Assembly (NCBI GenBank): GCA_009695405.1 | Contig: SIAZ01000221.1 | Location: forward strand, 1-5,863 | Source of the DNA: Pedosphaera sp. | GTDB lineage: Bacteria; Verrucomicrobiota; Verrucomicrobiia; Limisphaerales; UBA9464 | Direction: 5' to 3' | Length of the DNA stretch: 5,863 nt | Shown here: positions 1-5,816 of the stretch, one piece after another | Layout of the letters: each line of letters starts with the position of its first letter | Position numbering within the stretch: the first letter of the stretch is position 1 | Notes under the pieces: model-generated | Seen by the model: the letters and a program-made list of their open reading frames with translations, nothing else | Databases searched by the model: none | Told to the model about the DNA's origin: nothing | Program-made: the position numbers and the translations under genes

Positions 1-1
1 C

Positions 2-223
2 CGCGAAGTCAGCTACTTCAAAGATCATGAGGACCACCTCCATTACCGCAGAATGGAGAAGGCTGGGGCCCCGATGGGCAGCGGGGCGGTGGAGTCCTTG
101 GGCAAACAGTTTCAGCGCCGTCTCCGGGGCAGTGGTCAGTTCTGGACCCTCCCCGGCCTTACCCATCTCCTTCAACTCTGCGTCCTGGTCAAAAACAAGG
201 ACGATCACCTCCTCTGGAACTGA
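2..223 (+). CDS. DDE-type transposase, C-terminal fragment (gene runs off the left edge)
   Basis: The frame beginning at base 2 is open for 73 codons and stops at TGA 221-223; the start lies outside the window. The peptide begins REVSYFKDHEDHLHYRRM, then has APMGSGAVES, KQFQRRLRGSGQFW and ends LVKNKDDHLLWN. A G-S-G-x-V-E block followed by a basic helix and a tryptophan is typical of the C-terminal catalytic part of several DDE transposases (ISLre2 and ISKra4-like groups); the Glu in GAVES would be the last acidic catalytic residue. The exact family is inferred and not certain. Whether the upstream part is intact cannot be seen. It points the same way as the decayed IS3 element that follows but ends about 255 bases before it, so the two look like independent insertions. 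Codon use is GC-richer than in the membrane-protein gene downstream, in keeping with mobile DNA. Confidence 0.65.
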   Translation, partial: REVSYFKDHEDHLHYRRMEKAGAPMGSGAVESLGKQFQRRLRGSGQFWTLPGLTHLLQLCVLVKNKDDHLLWN

Positions 224-478
224 TTCTTACCGTCAACTCGTGAATGCACGGGCTTCGGTCCCCCCGTTGACTAATGAACCCTACTTTGTAAGTCAAGAGA
301 CCGCAACCCACTAAACGTCCCTGATCGATCGGTTCTGCAGGTGAGACTAACATTCGGGCTACTACGGACCCAACGATCTGCTTTCTATCTGAACATCGCC
401 TCACCCAGTCGACTTCCCCTTGAAAATAAGACGACGTTTGCAACTCAACAGTTTAATTCGCGGAGAATTTTTAAGACT
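224..478. other. Gene-free spacer between two transposon remnants
   Basis: No convincing coding sequence was found on either strand. A plus-strand frame with a GTG at 341 is open into the orfA remnant, but its first 46 or so codons do not resemble the helix-turn-helix N-terminus expected of an IS3 OrfA. The true left end and 5' half of that IS3 element therefore appear to have been lost or replaced here. The right terminus of the first transposon must also lie somewhere in this stretch; I could not identify an inverted repeat marking it, apart from the small repeat at 232-271. Confidence 0.5.
232..271. repeat. Nested inverted repeat with UUCG-type hairpin just after the transposase stop
   Basis: GTCAAC at 232-237 is the perfect reverse complement of GTTGAC at 266-271. 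Inside it, GGGC-TTCG-GTCC (250-261) can fold into a four-pair stem, with one G-U pair, capped by a C(UUCG)G tetraloop. It starts nine bases after the transposase stop, so it may belong to the right end of that element or act as a weak transcription end. There is a C-run after the stem but no T-tract, so it is not called a terminator. Confidence 0.4.
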
Positions 479-586
479 CTTCTCAAAGGCGAGAACCGCC
501 ATCGACGCGAACAACGGGCCATTAAAAAAACGTTGGGCATTCTCTCCGAACCACCCATGACCGGTGCGAACGGATCCACGCGATGA
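479..586 (+). pseudogene. IS3-family OrfA, C-terminal remnant
   Basis: The frame ending at TGA 584-586 reads LLKGENRHRREQRAIKKTLG followed by ILSEPPMTGANGSTR. It matches the usual C-terminus of IS3 OrfA proteins: a leucine/charge-rich coiled-coil (compare ENxxLRxExxILKKTLGIL) followed by a SEPP tail. In the family OrfA is a DNA-binding protein of about 90-110 residues with an N-terminal helix-turn-helix; that half is absent here. The coiled-coil also appears one residue short just before KKTLG. The stop overlaps the orfB ATG at 583 (ATGA), the normal IS3 arrangement. The left limit of recognisable homology is approximate. Confidence 0.7.
524..530 (+). other. Probable -1 ribosomal frameshift site linking orfA to orfB
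   Basis: A run of seven A residues lies in orfA, read as ATT AAA AAA ACG. Slipping back one base here moves translation into the orfB frame, giving ...RCERIHAMKADHSIQAL and so on, which continues without a stop into the OrfB sequence. IS3 elements make their OrfAB transposase by such a shift, usually on A-rich heptamers. The zero-frame heptamer is T AAA AAA, an imperfect slippery sequence because the first position is T. Any shift would be futile now, because orfB is broken downstream. Confidence 0.5.
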
Positions 587-1423
587 AAGCCGACCATTCT
601 ATCCAGGCCCTTTACGAGAACCTCAATGTTGCTCCCAGCAGCTACTACGTGTGGAAGCAACGTGCCGATCGCCCGGGGCCGCGTGCTGTCGCAAACCAAG
701 CTCTGGCCATCGTCATCGAGGCGATCCACAAACAGAGCCGCCAAACATACGGCAGCCCGCGTGTAGTCTAGGAGTTGCGTAAGCAGGGAAGCCGTCACGG
801 GCGCAAGCGTGTCGCCAGGCTGATGAAACAAAGGGGCCTTTGCGGCCGCCAGAAGCGCCGCTACTGCGTTCAAACCACCGACAGTAAACACTAACCCCAT
901 CGCTCCAAACCTCCTGGCGCAGGCGCCAGAGCCCGTAGCCCCTAACCAGATCTGGGTGACTGATATCACCTATGTCTGCACTCAGGAAGGATGGCTCTAC
1001 TTGGCGGGGGTGCTGGACCTCTACAGTCGAAAGCTCGTCGGCTGGGCCATGAGTGATCGCATCGATACCCCGCTGGTCTTGAGCGCACTCACCATGGCAT
1101 TGCTCCACCGTGGCAATCCTACTGATGTCCTCGTTCACTCCGATCAAGGCGTTCAATACGCCTGCGCAGACTACCGTGCAACTCTGACACGCGCTGGCCA
1201 CTCTCCTTCCATGAGTCGGAAAGGTAACTGTTACGACAACGCCGCCATGGAAAGCTTCTGAAGCTCCCTCAAACTCGAGCTCATCTATAGGACTCACTTC
1301 TCCTCACGATCCGAGGCCACCGCCGCCATCTTCGACTATATCGAAATTTTCTACAACCGGGAGCGGTCTCATAGCACTCTTGGCTTTCTTTCTCCCTCCC
1401 TTTTTGAAGCCCTTAAATCTTAA
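583..1423 (+). pseudogene. IS3-family OrfB transposase, inactivated by two stops and a frameshift
   Basis: Translation from ATG 583 gives MKADHSIQALYENLNVAPSS, then YYVWK. An HTH_21-type segment follows (QTYGSPR, then GRKRVARLMKQRGLCG), then the rve integrase core (NQIWVTDITYV, LDLYSRKLVGWAMS, VHSDQGVQYA, GNCYDNAAMESF) and the usual end FYNRERSHSTLGFLSPSLF. The DDE codons are all present: D at 962-964, D at 1142-1144, E at 1250-1252, with 35 residues between the last two. Three lesions break the gene. TAG at 769-771 falls in GSPRVV*EL, where Q (CAG) would be usual. TAA at 892-894 marks a shift from frame 1 to frame 2; restoring two lost bases (for instance GA after CAC) would give the usual SKHDNPIAPN. 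TGA at 1259-1261 replaces the usual W of ESFWSSLK. Repaired length is about 280 residues, normal for OrfB, so this is a recently decayed gene rather than a fragment. Confidence 0.88.
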
Positions 1424-1521
1424 CCAAATGTCCCAATTTCTCTGTCCAACTTATCGACCCAAGCCCACTCATGCCATCTATCAATAATTGCTCAAACAAT
1501 TTGCAGAAAAGAAATTGCGCG

Positions 1522-1536
1522 GCATTTAGGAAATGC
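1522..1536. repeat. Perfect hairpin GCATTT-AGG-AAATGC
   Basis: A six-base perfect inverted repeat with a three-base loop, followed immediately by a smaller palindrome (GACT-CC-AGTC, 1538-1547). It lies about 55 bases after the probable right end of the IS3 remnant. It has no T-tract, so a terminator role is not supported; it could be an operator-like dyad or chance. Confidence 0.35.
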
Positions 1537-1755
1537 AGACTCCAGTCTTCCTCCGCTTCCTGAGTCTTGCTAAGCCGACCGGATGGCAACCCATCGAAAA
1601 TGTCGAAGAACCCAAATTCTTATCAATAACCTTGCCTCCCCACCTTCCTTCACGCGGATACTTGCCAGCCAGCAAGGGGGATGGGCGGGTCTGCCCTATA
1701 CCCTTAGGTATCGAGCCACTTACCGCCAATGACCCAAACACTAGGTGCCCTGCTA

Positions 1756-1770
1756 GTCTTCAACGAAGAC
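1756..1770. repeat. Perfect hairpin GTCTTC-AAC-GAAGAC
   Basis: A six-base perfect inverted repeat with a three-base loop, about 140 bases ahead of the start of the YfhO-like gene. It could sit in the promoter or in the 5' leader of that gene. No known regulator site is recognised. Confidence 0.35.
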
Positions 1771-1907
1771 CGTTTCTCAGTGTTCACCTTAGATTGTGTC
1801 GCTGGGCAGATCTATTTACCCAATCAGATCGATGGTTTCGACGATAGACCGACCGCACGGCCGCAATTCCGTAAACGACTCTCTTCTTGGATCCTTTTCT
1901 CTTGAAA

Positions 1908-4529
1908 ATGAAATCTCACTTTCCCTCTTTACGATCTGGATTTCTAGCCCTGGTTTGTTTGCTTTTACCGCTCCTTTGGTTGTTTAGAGTCAGTCTATCC
2001 GACGGCATGATTGTTTTTTCCAATGATGGCTCTTTCGGAATGATTATGTCACAGATCGATACCGCTCATGAAGCAATCACCGGGCATTGGCGCTACTTAA
2101 ATTGGATCGGACGCAATGAACTCGAAGCCCTACCTGGGCTAAGTCAAGGAATATTTTTTTTACTAAACTCTCCGGTCGTCTTCGCTAAATGGTTTGCCTT
2201 AATCGCCCTTTGGATTTTGGGATGGAGCGCGTTTTTTCTCGGTCGCCGACTTGGTTTGCCTTGGATCCTCGCTGTGGCCATGGGCTTGGCAGCGGAATTA
2301 AATTCTAATCCGTTTTCCTATGCCTGCTGGGGGCTAGCGCCTAAACCCTTGGCCTTCGCTTGTTTCATCATCGCCTTGGCTCTAATCGAAGGATCCAATA
2401 AAGGCTGGCGAAGCTGGATTCGTGTAGCTTTAGCTGGATTTGCTATCGGTATCAATGTCATCGAAGCCGCCGATGTTGGAATAATCCTCAGTCTCTACTA
2501 CGCGGCCTATGTTGCATGGGATACTCTCAGTAATTCAGCTCGGTCCGTTCCAACTCTAGCGCTAGGGGCCTCTCGCTTACTTATAACCGTTGTCTGCGCA
2601 GGTTGGATGGGTGGACACGCTGTTCAGGTCTTGCGAGGCTATGCTGTAAAAGATGTTACTAACATGGAAGCGACGCAGGGGAGTTCTAAGGAACGATGGC
2701 GCTTTATCACCGGTTGGAGTCTACCGCCGGCAGAAACCACACGCATCCTTGCGGCTGGAGAGTATGGTTACAGAATGGATACTCCAGACGGTGGCAACTA
2801 CTGGGGTCGAGTCGGGGAAGACGGTTCTCCACCTCGTTTCTCTGGGAGCGGCGAATATGCTGGGATCTCAGTTCTACTGCTGGCTCTGTGGGCCGTTGTT
2901 CGCACACTAGCTCGCTTTCCAGTGCAACCCTTCACGACGGTTGAACGACGACGCATCCTCTTCTGGTCCACCTCTGCAGTGATCTCCTTGCTCTTAGCCT
3001 ACGGTCACTATTTCCCTCTCTTTCGACTCGTTTTTCTGCTCCCTGGACTGAATACAATTCGGATACCGATGAAGTATTTGCACGGGTTTCACCTCTCGGT
3101 TTTGCTTCTCTTTGCTTACGGCCTTTTAGGTGTCTTCAGGACCTATTTTAAGATCGAGCCCCTGCGCTCTAAACTGATGTCGCCGAGTTCTTCATCCTCC
3201 GAAAATTCTGCTTCCGGATTCGATCGAGTTTGGTTTTTTATTCTCGGCGGTCTCGGTAGTGTTTTTGGTTTGTGGGCACTGAGTTCGGCGGCAGGTATGG
3301 ATTCCTTGGCGAAAAGAATAGCTGGGGCTGGATTTGATGCCGCAGAGGCCCGTTCAATGGCGACATTTAGCGTCACTGAAATCGGCATTTCTCTTCTGTT
3401 TTTTGGTTTAGGCGGGGCTTTAACTTTACCTCTCCGTATCTCCTTTTTCCGTTCAATAAATGGACTCCGTAATTGGGGCGAATTACTGGCACTCTTGGTC
3501 GCGATAGACTTGAGCCGAGCAGCGGCTCCGTGGGTCGTTCACTACGATTATCGTTTTCGTTACGAGAAGAATCCTGTCGTCTCTTACCTGCAAGACCGGG
3601 CTGCCGATTTCTCTCGAACCACAGCGCGACTGGTTCCATTTGGTCGAAATGCTCTCGCCAGTCCAAATGATTCAAAATGGGGTGCAGTACAAAACTTGTG
3701 GCTCGAACATCATTTCCAATTTTTCAGAATTCCTGTCTTGGATGTTATCCAAATGCCTCGAATTCCTGTCCTCGATGAGGCATTTAGAACCGCGTTTGAA
3801 TCCAAAACACCCGCCCAGTTCAATCCGGCTTTGGTCGGTCGGTTGTGGCAACTTACCTCTACCCGATTTATTCTCGGATCTGTTGGCATCGTCTCACAAC
3901 TCGATTCCGCTGTAGCCCTCCCTGGTAGCCACTTTACTCCTCGCCTTCTCTTCGATCTTCAACCGAAAAACAACGTCGCTGAATCGCGTCTTAACCAACC
4001 CGACTCTTGGACAGCTGTGGTGACCACTAATGGTCCCTACGCAGTTCTCGAATACGATGCCGCCCTCCCTCGAGTCGGTCTTTATTCCTCGTGGACTGTC
4101 GTAACCAATGAGACTTTGATGCTCGAGCAAATCGTCGCTCCCGACTTTGATGCACGAAAAAAGGTCATCTTAAACCAATCACCGGAAATCGATCTCCCTG
4201 CCGGTAGTTCCTCTCAATCCGGTGAAGCCAAAATCACCGCTTATGCTCCGAGAGAAGTCACTGTAAGTACCAAGAATTCTGACTCTTCTGTCTTGGTGCT
4301 AAATGACCGCTGGCATCAACACTGGAATGCCACTCTGGACGGCAAGCCGGTACCTGTACTCCAAGCAAATCACATTATGAAAGCAGTGTCTGTCCCAGCG
4401 GGGGAACATCAGGTCCGCTTCCGCTTTGACCCACCGTTATTGGCTCTCAAGTGGACCGTTTTAGCCATAATAGCAATGGTCGGCATGATCCTCTCTCTTT
4501 TGGTCGCCTCAAGGTCCAAAGAAACCTAA
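1908..4529 (+). CDS. YfhO-type polytopic membrane protein (predicted GT-C-like)
   Basis: An intact gene of 873 residues from ATG 1908. The frame is also open back to a TTG at 1887 (stop at 1872), but the ATG gives a typical basic N-terminus (MKSHFPSLRSG) directly before the first membrane segment. No strong ribosome binding site precedes either. About 13-15 hydrophobic segments are visible, including roughly residues 11-30, 94-111, 117-131, 147-162, 172-185, 190-204, 224-236, 317-334, 350-366, 392-410, 442-461, 490-509, 523-538 and a last one at 842-867. Between them lie an FSNDGSFG loop after segment 1 and a large loop with TPDGGNYWGRVG near 292-303. A soluble C-terminal domain ends with RWHQHWNATLDGKPVPVLQA, then PAGEHQVRFRFDPP before the final helix; that ending is the hallmark of the YfhO family (PF09586). 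Characterised YfhO/GtlB proteins in Firmicutes act in glycosylation of cell-envelope teichoic acid using lipid-linked sugar. By inference this protein transfers or handles a sugar at the outer face of the membrane; its substrate is unknown. It stands alone, convergent with the WD40 gene. Confidence 0.85.
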   Translation: MKSHFPSLRSGFLALVCLLLPLLWLFRVSLSDGMIVFSNDGSFGMIMSQIDTAHEAITGHWRYLNWIGRNELEALPGLSQGIFFLLNSPVVFAKWFALIALWILGWSAFFLGRRLGLPWILAVAMGLAAELNSNPFSYACWGLAPKPLAFACFIIALALIEGSNKGWRSWIRVALAGFAIGINVIEAADVGIILSLYYAAYVAWDTLSNSARSVPTLALGASRLLITVVCAGWMGGHAVQVLRGYAVKDVTNMEATQGSSKERWRFITGWSLPPAETTRILAAGEYGYRMDTPDGGNYWGRVGEDGSPPRFSGSGEYAGISVLLLALWAVVRTLARFPVQPFTTVERRRILFWSTSAVISLLLAYGHYFPLFRLVFLLPGLNTIRIPMKYLHGFHLSVLLLFAYGLLGVFRTYFKIEPLRSKLMSPSSSSSENSASGFDRVWFFILGGLGSVFGLWALSSAAGMDSLAKRIAGAGFDAAEARSMATFSVTEIGISLLFFGLGGALTLPLRISFFRSINGLRNWGELLALLVAIDLSRAAAPWVVHYDYRFRYEKNPVVSYLQDRAADFSRTTARLVPFGRNALASPNDSKWGAVQNLWLEHHFQFFRIPVLDVIQMPRIPVLDEAFRTAFESKTPAQFNPALVGRLWQLTSTRFILGSVGIVSQLDSAVALPGSHFTPRLLFDLQPKNNVAESRLNQPDSWTAVVTTNGPYAVLEYDAALPRVGLYSSWTVVTNETLMLEQIVAPDFDARKKVILNQSPEIDLPAGSSSQSGEAKITAYAPREVTVSTKNSDSSVLVLNDRWHQHWNATLDGKPVPVLQANHIMKAVSVPAGEHQVRFRFDPPLLALKWTVLAIIAMVGMILSLLVASRSKET

Positions 4530-4552
4530 ATCCCTTCGATGGCAGCCTCGGC

Positions 4553-4575
4553 AAAAAAGAGCGAACAGAGCGCTC
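4553..4575 (-). terminator. Rho-independent terminator for the WD40 gene
   Basis: Read on the minus strand, GAGCG (4575-4571), a seven-base loop and CGCTC (4563-4559) form a five-pair GC-rich stem followed at once by TTTTTT (4558-4553). It lies about 45 bases after the TAG stop of the WD40 gene and has the right orientation for it. The stem is short, so efficiency may be modest. The T-tract is on the wrong side to end transcripts of the convergent YfhO-like gene. Confidence 0.55.
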
Positions 4576-4620
4576 CACTTGGCTAAGCCTTGAAAACAAA
4601 TTTCTAGCATTTAGCACTTC

Positions 4621-5643
4621 CTAAACCGGCGAAGTCGCTACGGCCAATCGTCCATCCTGTAAGCCGGTTAAAACACGGCGGTCATCTGGCGTCCAAGCCA
4701 GAGCCGTCACCGTAGATGAAAGCTGGATCTGGCGCAGGGCTTGAGAACTCTTCCCAGCATTCCAGAAAATGACCGATCCATCCTGACCGCCACTCGCCAA
4801 AAGATGTCCACGGTGCTGGTAGGCTAGAGCAGAAAGGCGTCCTGCATGCCCCTCGAGAATCCGTGGAGTGGATCCCGCTGGTCCTCGTCCCCCGCAATCC
4901 CAAACCATAATCTCGTCGCCACCGCCCGTCGCCAAATAACGACTACTGTGGTGCCACGCCAGTTCACGAACCTTGGCGGCATATCCGGACATCGCTAATT
5001 CCTCACCTTCAATAAAGGGTGTCGGCCAAATCTGAACACTCATTTCCTGAGTGCCGGCCACCACCCATCGATGATCCGGAGAAATAGCGAGGGAAAGAAG
5101 GCTGGATTTCCAAGGCAAACTTTCAGAGTTCTGTCCTGTTACAGGATCAAAAAAAGTTACTCCACCGTAGCAAGCTGAGGCAATACGAGAGCCGTCGTGC
5201 CGCCAAGCCAGTGCTGTAATTGTACTCCGTTGATCGCGCAAGCGGTGCACCACCCCCGTTGGAGCGCGCCAAAGAGTTAGTTCTTTGCCAGCCCCAGCAG
5301 CCAAACACTCCCCTTTGGGAGACCAAGCCAACTGTTCACCCCACGCCGAACCTGTGCTAAAGGACTCCAAAACAGTACATTGAATTGCATCCCAAATCCG
5401 AATCATACCGTCCTGACCCGATGTCGCAAAACAGTCCTTTACCGGATTCCATTGCGTCTGAAATCCTCCACCCTCATGCCCTTTAAACCGGTGCAAAATA
5501 GATCCTAAGGCAAGATCGACTACCCAACCACTCCCTTCGTTACCTAAAACGACAGCGCGCGTGCCGTCAGGAGAAAGTGACAGGGTAGCGACAGGCTCTT
5601 CCAGATCTAAGATCCAGTCGGCTGATCGAATTGGGGCAGTCAT
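4621..5643 (-). CDS. WD40-repeat beta-propeller protein
   Basis: An intact 340-residue protein read from ATG 5643 to TAG 4623-4621. The frame also offers ATG 5661 and TTG 5703. I chose 5643 because GGGGGA lies ten bases upstream as a possible ribosome binding site, and because MTAPIRSADWILDL begins just before the first propeller strand. Eight successive units can be lined up at about residues 18-56, 57-98, 99-138, 139-179, 180-222, 223-266, 267-309 and 310-340. Each opens with a strand such as ITALAWRHDG, VRELAWHHSS or VTALAWTPDD. SGQDG turns appear in units 2 and 7, and the WD pair survives in units 2 (RIWD) and 6 (MVWD). The short last unit would be closed by the N-terminal strand around DWILDLEE, the usual propeller closure, so seven or eight blades are likely. 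No signal peptide, membrane segment or catalytic domain is present, so it is probably a cytoplasmic interaction scaffold; its partner is not evident from the neighbours. Confidence 0.85.
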   Translation of the reverse strand: MTAPIRSADWILDLEEPVATLSLSPDGTRAVVLGNEGSGWVVDLALGSILHRFKGHEGGGFQTQWNPVKDCFATSGQDGMIRIWDAIQCTVLESFSTGSAWGEQLAWSPKGECLAAGAGKELTLWRAPTGVVHRLRDQRSTITALAWRHDGSRIASACYGGVTFFDPVTGQNSESLPWKSSLLSLAISPDHRWVVAGTQEMSVQIWPTPFIEGEELAMSGYAAKVRELAWHHSSRYLATGGGDEIMVWDCGGRGPAGSTPRILEGHAGRLSALAYQHRGHLLASGGQDGSVIFWNAGKSSQALRQIQLSSTVTALAWTPDDRRVLTGLQDGRLAVATSPV

Positions 5644-5720
5644 AGGAGGCACGTCCCCCATAGCTTTAAGAGTTAGACGATTCGATGCCAGCTTGTTTCT
5701 CAAAAAGCCGCAACGCCGAA

Positions 5721-5744
5721 TTGACTCAAAAAGAATGTTACCGA
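5721..5744 (+). repeat. 24-bp direct repeat, copy 1 (insertion sequence left end)
   Basis: TTGACTCAAAAAG, two variable bases (AA), then TGTTACCGA. It matches copy 2 at 22 of 24 positions and lies 57 bases before it. It contains the palindromic heptamer TGACTCA. Iterated motifs at the edge of an insertion sequence are usually transposase-binding sites. The outer edge of the element is probably at or just before this copy. Confidence 0.7.
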
Positions 5745-5777
5745 AGGCGAGGTGAAATGGTTTGAGGAAACCATACG

Positions 5778-5801
5778 TTGACTCAAAAAGGGTGTTACCG
5801 A
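5778..5801 (+). repeat. 24-bp direct repeat, copy 2
   Basis: TTGACTCAAAAAG, two variable bases (GG), then TGTTACCGA. It lies 16 bases upstream of the ATG at 5817. Its TTGACT could double as a -35 box, but no convincing -10 box follows at the right distance. A third, degenerate copy (ATGAGTCAAAAA, then ACCGA, 5817-5839) starts on the downstream start codon. Confidence 0.7.
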
Positions 5802-5816
5802 GCTATGGACACCAAA

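Larger units (their letters stand above)
479..1467 (+). mobile_element. Decayed, 5'-truncated IS3-family insertion sequence
   Basis: The element keeps the last part of orfA (to 586), an overlapping orfB in the -1 frame (583-1423), and a short tail. This two-frame arrangement, the A-rich shift site at 524-530 and the DDE integrase domain of OrfB are diagnostic of the IS3 family. The 5' part of orfA and the left terminal repeat are missing. The right terminus is tentatively placed at 1467 because IS3 ends usually finish in CA, and the sequence after the orfB stop (TGTCC near 1443, then ATCGACCCAAGCCCA) resembles such an end. No matching left repeat (it would start TGGGCTTGGGTCGAT) was found upstream, so the boundary is an inference and no target-site duplication could be read. 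Confidence 0.75.
1468..1907. other. Long intergenic region with several short hairpins, upstream of the YfhO-like gene
   Basis: I find no supported gene in these 440 bases. Open frames exist on both strands near 1526-1847, but neither product resembles anything I recognise and neither has a clear ribosome binding site. The region contains several short perfect inverted repeats: 1522-1536 (six-pair stem), 1661-1676 (CTTGC/GCAAG), 1683-1696 (GGGC/GCCC), 1698-1711 (ATACC/GGTAT) and 1756-1770 (six-pair stem). It must hold the promoter and leader of the gene starting at 1908, but no pair of -35 and -10 boxes was good enough to call. No T-tract follows any hairpin. Confidence 0.5.

Noticed and set aside
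341..478. Treating the GTG at 341 as the start of orfA
   Set aside because: The first 46 codons lack the OrfA helix-turn-helix; only the last part, from about 479, resembles the family, so the start is accidental.
445..1297. Long minus-strand frames opposite the IS3 remnant (to 969 and to 1297)
   Set aside because: They are antisense to the clearly homologous OrfA/OrfB sequence and arise from its codon bias.
1526..1741. Open frame of 71 codons on the minus strand
   Set aside because: It shares the same stretch as the plus-strand frame, has no family resemblance that I can name, and has no supporting start signals.
1533..1847. Open frame of 104 codons on the plus strand in the intergenic region
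   Set aside because: The product has no recognisable motif or sensible domain composition, no clear ribosome binding site, and overlaps an equally open frame on the other strand; it looks like chance.
2154..2161. Run of eight T residues in the YfhO-like gene as a phase-variation site
   Set aside because: The run encodes ordinary Phe-Phe-Leu in a membrane-adjacent segment, is short for slip-strand switching, and the frame is intact; nothing else suggests switching.
2653..2944. Overlapping plus-strand frames inside the YfhO-like gene
   Set aside because: They lie wholly within an intact, homologous reading frame and are its alternative-frame shadows.
5778..5809. Promoter with TTGACT as -35 box for the right-hand transposase
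   Set aside because: No acceptable -10 box lies 16-18 bases downstream (the best, GCTATG or TATGGA, are poor or badly spaced), and the TTGACT is part of the repeat.
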